Below, piece by piece: positions 49,808 through 64,000 of a stretch of 64,000 nucleotides of DNA (positions are counted from its first letter, which is position 1; each line of letters begins with the position of its first letter). Source of the stretch: Paragordius varius. Its lineage: Eukaryota > Nematomorpha. The translations under genes and the position numbers were made by a program. The stretch lies in assembly GCA_964247055.1 (NCBI GenBank), contig OZ176057.1:1302001-1366000 (forward strand). Direction: 5' to 3'. Under the pieces are notes generated by a model. It made no database searches. It was not told the origin of the DNA and saw only the letters and a list, made by a program, of their open reading frames with translations.

Positions 49808-50118
49808 TATACCATTTACAGTAGTACAAATTCACCCTTGAACAATTTTCACATTACAATTCATATTCACCGTCGAACAATTTAAATTCACCCTAAAATA
49901 AAATATGTGTTTTTTAAAATTAAAACTTACCTATATTTATTTATATTTTTTAAAAAAATGAAATTGTGTTCAGAATTATATAATACTGAAAATAATAATA
50001 AACTAATCCATAAAAATATATTTTATACTAATGATGAGATATATTAGCCCGAAAACACAATAAATTTTTAGATTGGAATTGTTCAATTGAGGGTGAATGT
50101 GAATTGTAAATGATATAT
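49808..50118. repeat. MITE-A copy, sister of the one at 1265-1564
   Basis: The ends are TATACCATTTACAGTAG and TTGTAAATGATATA. It stands at the same place as 1265-1564 in unit 1. Confidence 0.75.
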
Positions 50119-50574
50119 AAAAACCTTCGTCGTTACCAATATTCAATTTTTAATATGTCTTAAGATATTTCATATTTATCTTTAATAACATTCGGCTCTA
50201 AATTAATACTAAGACCAAAAACTAATTAATTTTAAAGAGTAAAAACTAAAATTTTAGATGGTATAAATTATAAAAACAAAGTAATGTATAAACTCGTATA
50301 TATAAAATTTTAAGGACAGAACGTGATTTTAAACGATAATTTTTTAAAGTAGCTAATATTTTGATTGTATATAAAACCAAAATCATAATTGAGTTAGTTA
50401 CCACGTTTTTTATAACTTTATATCGTAGGGCGAAATAAACTTTTTTGTCAATATACTCTGGTACAGTGGTGTTCAAGAGGGAGCGTAAAAAAATTGGGGG
50501 TGTCAAAAATTTGGTGAAACTTATAAAATTAAATATAATCTTTACTTAATAATGGTTTATATAATATTATTTAA

Positions 50575-52439
50575 CACTTTGATTCAAATTGGGGTTTTTA
50601 ACACTTCGATTTAAATTAGGGTGTCTAAATACCCCAGACTATATTTAAATATATATTTTTAAAAAACTGAAAGAAATGGTCCCAATTTTAATTTATGCTT
50701 CTATCCTAATCAAAATTATATAAATAAGCCGAAATATCCAAAAAAATTTGGTTTTGGAAAATTACACATCTTACTTCGACGCCATTTTTATTTTACAACA
50801 TTTTTGCAAAATATCGTGTTTAGTTGATTTTAAACTAAAAAACTGTAAGAAATGGTCCCAATTTAAATTTATGCTTCTATCCTAATCAAAATTATATAAA
50901 TAAGCCGAAATATCCAAAAAAATTTGGTTTTGGAAAAAAGGTTACATATCAAATTACTTCGATGCCATTTTTATTTTACAACATTTTTGCAAAACATCGT
51001 GTTTAGTTGATTTTAAATTAAAATGAAAGCTAATTTTTCATTTAATCACATCTAACATTAAAAGAAAAAATGGTTTATTTTTTATTATTATATAATTTAG
51101 TTAATGCCATGTCATGTTGACTATATTTTTAAAAATAAGTAATATCAAGTATTTTTGAATTAAAATTTTTATATATTTCGGTTCATTAATGTTATAAATG
51201 TGCAAATTTTTGCCAAGGTATCAATGCATTCCATATTTATTGAATTATTTAATTTTTAACAGACCTGGTTTATTCAACAACCGATTTGAATCGAAGGACT
51301 AAAATGGATTTGTTGTATTTAAGTGTTAAGACCCTGGACTATATTTGAGTTGTCATATTTTTAAAAATACGCTAAAAGAAACGGTTTCAATTTAATTTTA
51401 CCTCTATCCTAATAAAAATTATATAAATTATTTAATTAATTCTAAAAGTTTCTAATTAATTTTTTATTTTACAACAATTTTGCAGAATATCTTGTTTATT
51501 TGATTTTAACGTTTTTTGATATCCCATTTTTCATAAATACCCATATTATTGGAGTTATAAATTAAATTTTCGAATATATTTACAATTGGTATTTTTCGAT
51601 AATTAATTAGTTTTCTAAATATCTTGGGGATTATAGTCATATTTAAAATATTTTTGGCAAACTTTTCTTAATTTATATCGATACATTAGTGCAGTAAATT
51701 ATTATCATTCATAAATCTGAAAAAGTTATAAGAAAATATTGTCCGGATTGGTAATTAAAATTCCTCGGTAACCCATACATATTCTAATATATTCTTATAT
51801 ATGTATTTAAAAATTGCATGCTAAACACAGTCAGAAATTTAAGTAGGGTTAGTTTAAGCTGTCTTCATTGGAAAAATTCATCAATTTCTGGAATAGAATT
51901 CATTGTGATATATTTTATATTTGCGCTCTCTTCATGGCATATATATTAAAAAAATTATATCAAATTTGTCCATGTATTTCATCAAATTTTTTGTTTTAAC
52001 GAATATTATACAATTTAACAGCAAAATTAGCAATATTATAATATTTTTACTAGCTATTTTGTTATTCATATGAAAATTAAAACACATTCATATTAATAAA
52101 TTAATTTGGTTATGTCTTGAAATAAAATTAATTCAAATGTGGCTCTTCAAGCCATTTTAATATAAATAAAAAGGGTTTATATTGCTTATTTTTAAATTAA
52201 ACTAACGCAGACATGTCATGTTGACTAAATATTTACCATAAGTTCTATCCATAAAATAAGTAATATCAACTTTATTTTAAATCTTTTTCATATTTTGCAT
52301 CAATGTCATATGAGTGCAAACTTTTGCAGTGGGTTTCATATGTTCCATATTTTTGGAAATATTTGATTAAACATGCCAGGAGTTCCCAAAGACCCCAATT
52401 TAAATCGAAGGACTGAAATAAATGTGTTGTATCCAAGTG
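50575..52439. repeat. TTAA-flanked composite element (unit 2), with a nested copy
   Basis: TTAA at 50571-50574 and 52440-52443 bound it, matching 2122-3548 of unit 1. It is longer because a second TTAA element (50602-51325) sits inside it. Confidence 0.6.
50602..51325. mobile_element. TTAA-target MITE nested in its own family, unit 2 only
   Basis: TTAA duplications lie at 50598-50601 and 51326-51329. Unit 1 has the single TTAA at 2146-2149 between the same flanks (ATTGGGG on the left, GACCCTGG on the right). A segment of about 180 bp containing AATGGTCCCAATTT and GCCGAAATATCC is present twice in tandem inside it. Confidence 0.85.
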
Positions 52440-52649
52440 TTAATTTAACTCATAAAAGTTACTATAGGGAGGTAATCATTGTTACATTGTTTAATTCATA
52501 CATATTTTATCTAATTATTCATTCTTTATTGGTTCTTAGTATATATATTATAATATAAAACAATAAAATAGCGTTACAAATCTTAAAATAATAATGTTAA
52601 GAGTTATTGTGCGTTTGTTTCGTTGCCATGAGTTTTCGTGAGGTTCCAC

Positions 52650-52925
52650 GCATTAACTTAGCTCGAGGGGGAGAAATATGGGCTGATACATAGGCGCCAT
52701 AGTCGAAAGGGGCGTCGGATTTAAATTTTTTTTATTTATTTCAAAAAAATTGTGTTATTTAAAAGTTTTCATTTTACATAATACATAAAAAATCACCCAT
52801 TTATGAGTGTAGCCATGATCACGGTTTGAATTTGATTATTTTTTTAAAATGCCGGGGTTGCATGGATAGGAACGTCATCACGGAATCGTGCATAAGGGTG
52901 CCAGAAATGTAAACTAGGCCTCTGG
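52650..52925. repeat. MITE-D copy beside the 3' end of GPCR copy 2
   Basis: This is the sister of 3946-4195: it shares GGCGCCATAGTCGAA and ATTTATGAGTG and ends near GGCCTCTGG. About 20 extra bases (catcacggaatcgtgcataa) are present before the right end. Confidence 0.6.
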
Positions 52926-52937
52926 TTGCCAGAGTCA

Positions 52938-54233
52938 TCAGCATCTAATTTGATTTTTGGGGTAAAATGATGACTTTTTAAAAACCTTTCGTAGATTTGG
53001 ATCACATAAAACATAGATAATTGTATAAAATAAGGATAAAATTTTAATGATTTTTGTTATGGGTTTTGCGTAAAGGAGTTTAATGGGCGGTTCCATTTGC
53101 AATACATAATATCGGCTAAAACATATATAAACAATATATGAAGGAGCTATCATAAGGAAATGGCCCAAAATGAGTAGGTACAGAAAAAGGAATTTTTGAA
53201 TTGATTTTCGGAAAACAGGAGGTAATCTGTTTCGTTGTATTTTTCTATTTGCACAAACTTTGGTCCACTGACGAAATCGATTAATGCCATAGACGTTATT
53301 TAATATAGGTGTCGAAGATTTATTTGACTTAGCATTGCTCAGCGGTGAAAAACTAGTATTTCCGACAGTAGCCAAGATGATAGGTTTAATTACGTGTGGA
53401 CTTTTATCGGTAAATACCGTGGCTCGCCGTTTATTATATTTCATGAGGTAATGAACAACTACATAAATCATTACGGTCAGGGTAATAGCTAATGTTATCA
53501 TTATTACTGCATAACTTATTACGATTCGGCGAACATATTGAACATTATACCTTGATTTTCCATGGTAGATTAGACAAAGGGGTATTTTAGGGGGAATCTT
53601 GATTGGTAGGGTATGATTTTTCATAGATGTTGCACTTGTAATGTTTAATACTGTACCATATGCAGATTCACTTTTGCAATCTAAAACATTATAAACTATA
53701 TCGGAATTTAATGTTTGTACCATATAAACATCACTCAATCGGTAATCAACTATGTGAGGAATGGAAATGATAAAAAACAAGATATACGGTGATAGTATAT
53801 AAAATTTTTGACTTCTAAGCCACCGTAATCGAGTAAAATATATCAGTCCATAGAGCCGATCCGCAAATAACATTAAGATGAGGTAACAATTAAGCATAGC
53901 CAATATAAGTTTTATGGAGACGACCAACTTGGTCAAAAAATTGATAAGCGTACAGGTAGGAGCTAAATTTCCACCAGCTATATAGTAAAGACTAACTGTG
54001 ACTAGGGTATTTATGCTACTTAATATATTTACTACCGTTATACATTGTAAAAAATAGTATGGGCGATATGGCGCTTTAATTTTGATTAATAAAACGTACA
54101 GGACATAACTGTTAACTAAAAAAGCAAAAAAGGATAAAAATAGCACTGACCGAATATAGAATACACAAAATCTTTCTGCCGGATTTTGTTTTAACAAAGG
54201 TTTAAAACTTGATATCTCTATGATGACATTCAT
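52938..54233 (-). CDS. Rhodopsin-like seven-helix GPCR, copy 2
   Basis: This is an intronless frame of 431 residues, the sister of 4209-5507. It has the same seven hydrophobic helices, the same disulfide Cys pair, the same ADRLYG in place of DRY, and the same YTIIY in place of NPxxY. Differences from copy 1 include ATSMKNHTLP for VVTFMKNHSLP in the second outer loop, Lys for Glu (HVIKPI) and Asn for Lys (KYNKRRA) in the third inner loop, and LRKVFKK in helix 8. Both copies are free of stops and frameshifts, so both may be expressed. ELAC2 points towards it tail to tail; netrin lies upstream in the same direction. Confidence 0.88.
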   Translation of the reverse strand: MNVIIEISSFKPLLKQNPAERFCVFYIRSVLFLSFFAFLVNSYVLYVLLIKIKAPYRPYYFLQCITVVNILSSINTLVTVSLYYIAGGNLAPTCTLINFLTKLVVSIKLILAMLNCYLILMLFADRLYGLIYFTRLRWLRSQKFYILSPYILFFIISIPHIVDYRLSDVYMVQTLNSDIVYNVLDCKSESAYGTVLNITSATSMKNHTLPIKIPPKIPLCLIYHGKSRYNVQYVRRIVISYAVIMITLAITLTVMIYVVVHYLMKYNKRRATVFTDKSPHVIKPIILATVGNTSFSPLSNAKSNKSSTPILNNVYGINRFRQWTKVCANRKIQRNRLPPVFRKSIQKFLFLYLLILGHFLMIAPSYIVYICFSRYYVLQMEPPIKLLYAKPITKIIKILSLFYTIIYVLCDPNLRKVFKKSSFYPKNQIRC

Positions 54234-54585
54234 GTTCGATATAACTTAAGAAATTGTTAAATTTGAATAATTATTCATAATTTTAAAAATTAATCCTGCC
54301 AATTGGCTTATTAGGGCGTTAATGATAATTTTTTGGCTTACGTTCGATGCAATTGCTTTTAATTATTGTTTATGGATTATGGTGATTAATTTTATGCCGT
54401 TTCGAAAAATAATCTCTTAATTGAAATAAATCTTGGCTTAAATCTTAAATATCGCCGTTTACATATATATGTAATCAAAATTTATGAAGTAAGAAAAATG
54501 CTAAATAAAAGAAACTTCAATTTTATAACTCTAATATTAAACTCCGAAATTATATTTCTTATTTAAGTAACAATTTTAAATAATA

Positions 54586-54629
<44 letters not shown>

Positions 54630-54669
54630 ACCCAAATATATTCTAAAAGATATTGATAGTAATAAACAG

Positions 54670-54905
54670 AGGCGTAGCTAGATGGGGGAAAGGGGGGCTG
54701 ATACATCGGGCGCCATAGTTGAAGGTTTTAAAAAAAATTTAAATTTATTTCAAAAAGATATTTAAAAGTTATAAATTTAAATAATTATACGTACAAAATC
54801 ACCCATTTATGAGTGTGGTCATGTGTCCAACGTTTGAAAATGATTATTTTTTTAAAATGCATGGGAATGTGCATCGGACCCCAGAAATGCAAGTTACCCC
54901 TCTGG
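54670..54905. repeat. MITE-D copy upstream of GPCR copy 2
   Basis: CAGAGGCGTAGCTAGATGG and TTACCCCTCTGGG are its ends. It is almost identical to 5956-6191. Confidence 0.65.
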
Positions 54906-55281
54906 GTTCACGATTCAAAACTAAAATGCATTCTGCATGCAGCTATTTCTAATCGCTTTTTTGATGGTGTTGCTTATTTTAAAGAATGGATTTATAATTT
55001 AATTGTTGTTGCTTTTTTGCCATTGTACTTCTTCTGTTAAAATGTCTAAAGTAAAAGTGCCATTTAATAAAATATTTGCTCCGAACAGGACTACTATTTT
55101 GCTTCCCTCAGTTGTATTGATTTTTCTTGCATTTGATTTGTAGAGTTCATTTCATGATGGATTTTAATATATTCATGCACTTAAGTTGTGAGTCCTGGAT
55201 TTCCCTCAAGAAAACTGACTGGAACAAAATAAACGCATTAGAATAATGGACCTATCAGTATGACCCGGTAAGTATTACTTA

Positions 55282-55309
55282 CGTCCTTATGCTTCAGTCC
55301 TTATGCTTA
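55282..55309. repeat. 14-bp minisatellite, two units
   Basis: Two TCCTTATGCTT-containing units; the sister locus has five. Confidence 0.75.
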
Positions 55310-56060
55310 TTTTTGAATAAAAATCATACATTCATCATAAGTCTGCTCCTATAGACTTATTAAAATTTCAAAGTGGCATAACTTAAAATATTGCGAATTT
55401 TTGAATTCTGTAAATTGAAGGATAGAAAGTAAAGTATATTTAACAAATAATAAATGGTTTGAGTAATGTTGCTTCATCTTTTGGCATTAAAAGGGGTTTA
55501 CACAACCTCTGTTAAAAATAGATGAATCCTAAAACATGCATCAAAATCAAAAGTTTTTTAGAAGTACGTATTTTATCCAGCTATATTTTTTAGATTTTTT
55601 TGAATTATCAATTGAAATATTTGCTTACTTCGTGAAATAAAAAAATCTACCCAATTTTTGAATTTTTTAAATTGGAGGACAGAAAATCTGTATATATAAC
55701 AAATAATTTATAGGTTTTAGAAATTGCATCGATCTCTTACACATCTTAGTTAACTAAACCGCTTCAAAAAATATATCTGGAACACACATGTAAAATCTAA
55801 AGTTTTTTAGAACATGCGCAAATGATTAAACTATATTTTTTAGATTTTGATGTCATGGCGATTGAAATATCTGCGCACTTTATTTTGAGGATGAAGCATT
55901 GAAGAATATACCCATTTTATTGGATATTATAAAATATTTACTATTAGATGTATAAAAATAATATATATTGACAATACAGTGGAAACATAATACAAAAAAT
56001 AATTAGATACAAGTACTAGACTATATTAACCCTCAAATAAAGCTTACTTAAAATACACAT

Positions 56061-56191
56061 TAGATTTGTCCATGTGAATGAGAGCCGACCGATAACATAG
56101 AAAAAGCCACCATTATAAGCCAAGTATTATGGGCTAGAAAACATGGTAGGCCTAAAATGCGATATTTACAGATATTAAAAGGTCTCAACTG
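56061..56191 (+). pseudogene. LINE reverse-transcriptase tail remnant, copy 2
   Basis: It aligns base for base with 7251-7382, but small deletions break the frame that reads LWDRKHGRPK in unit 1. Confidence 0.45.
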
Positions 56192-56876
56192 CTCCACACG
56201 ATAGATCCGAAAACCAAGGTTAAGAGAGTATATGGATGGTTATTTTTAATTTAACGCTTTTCTTTTTTAGTTTTTTTGTTTATAATTGATGCAATAAGGG
56301 ACATAAGCATATTTATTAATATGGATCAATTTTAAATGTATTTAAATTATATCAATATTGACATGTACAGAATAATTTTTTTAAACGGTATAAAAATATT
56401 GTTGGATATAATTATATATAATATATGTATGAATTATGCTTTTTCCATAAATGAAACAGAGATGTATAATTATAAAATAAATGCAGCGCGTGTATCACAA
56501 ATATAAATACAAATGTTTAACTTTTGATTTTAGGGAATCAACTCTGGTACCATTGTGAAAACAATTTAAATTATACACATATAATAGCTTCGATTTTAGA
56601 AATGTACATAGAGTGGAATTAAATAGCATATGCTAAAAAAAGACAATGGTTACGATTAAAATTAATTATTTTAATTAATTATGGAAAGGTTTTATTATAA
56701 CATTTGCTACAGTACAGGTAGGTAGGACTTTAATTTTTTATATACCAAATTGGTTTATTAAATTCAATATTCCATTGATTTTCGAAGAAAATGTACTATA
56801 TTTGATAAAAATTTGCCTTCCTATCATTATTCCATAGATGTAAATTTTGATATATAACTTGGACAACATAGCACAA

Positions 56877-64000
<7,124 letters not shown>

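Larger units (their letters stand above)
54234..56876. other. Spacer between GPCR copy 2 and netrin copy 2
   Basis: It contains a MITE-D (54670-54905) preceded by a (TA)n tract near 54590-54626, two units of the 14-bp minisatellite (55282-55309) and the LINE remnant (56061-56191). The region near 55830-55960 has a segment absent from unit 1. No gene is seen. Confidence 0.65.

Overview
The window is A+T-rich nuclear DNA from an animal. The genes are split by GT-AG introns and encode animal proteins: netrin, a seven-helix receptor, and the long form of tRNase Z. Simple (TA)n tracts and many small inverted-repeat transposons fill the introns and spacers. I cannot name the species. An A+T-rich, transposon-dense invertebrate fits best, and that is inference.

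The layout is a head-to-tail segmental duplication. Unit 1 runs from the left edge to about 21.66 kb: the last exon of ELAC2 (+), an intronless GPCR (-), and netrin (-). Unit 2 runs from somewhere in 24.05-25.7 kb to the right edge: the last two exons of a BTB-domain gene (+), a complete 18-exon ELAC2 (+, 30510-45930), the same GPCR (-, 52938-54233) and the same netrin (-, 56877 to the edge). Position 1 pairs with 45010. The inferred ancestral order is BTB gene, ELAC2, GPCR, netrin. The join between the units cuts the 5' end from netrin copy 1 and the 5' exons from the BTB gene. A 2.4-kb foldback element sits exactly where homology between the units stops.

Transposons explain most of the rest. 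MITE-A has TA targets, TATACCATTTACAG ends and arrays of a 21-bp repeat; there are about 16 copies, mostly in ELAC2 introns. An expanded relative of it occupies ELAC2 intron 6. MITE-B has TA targets and CAGTAAAAATTG ends. A third family uses TTAA targets and has empty sites visible in the sister unit. An element with CAGAGGCGTAGC ends recurs beside the GPCR. A hAT transposon with a perfect 8-bp target duplication lies in unit 2 only. A 4.3-kb palindromic foldback element lies in netrin copy 1 only. A hammerhead-ribozyme core lies at 27.11-27.22 kb.

The genes do not form a pathway. ELAC2 removes tRNA 3' trailers, netrin is a secreted guidance cue, and the GPCR has no assigned ligand. The strongest leads are the MITE that appears to have turned ELAC2 coding sequence into an intron, the mosaic divergence between units (near-identical GPCR and laminin-N exons beside introns that barely align), and the hammerhead motif with degenerate relatives in the netrin introns.
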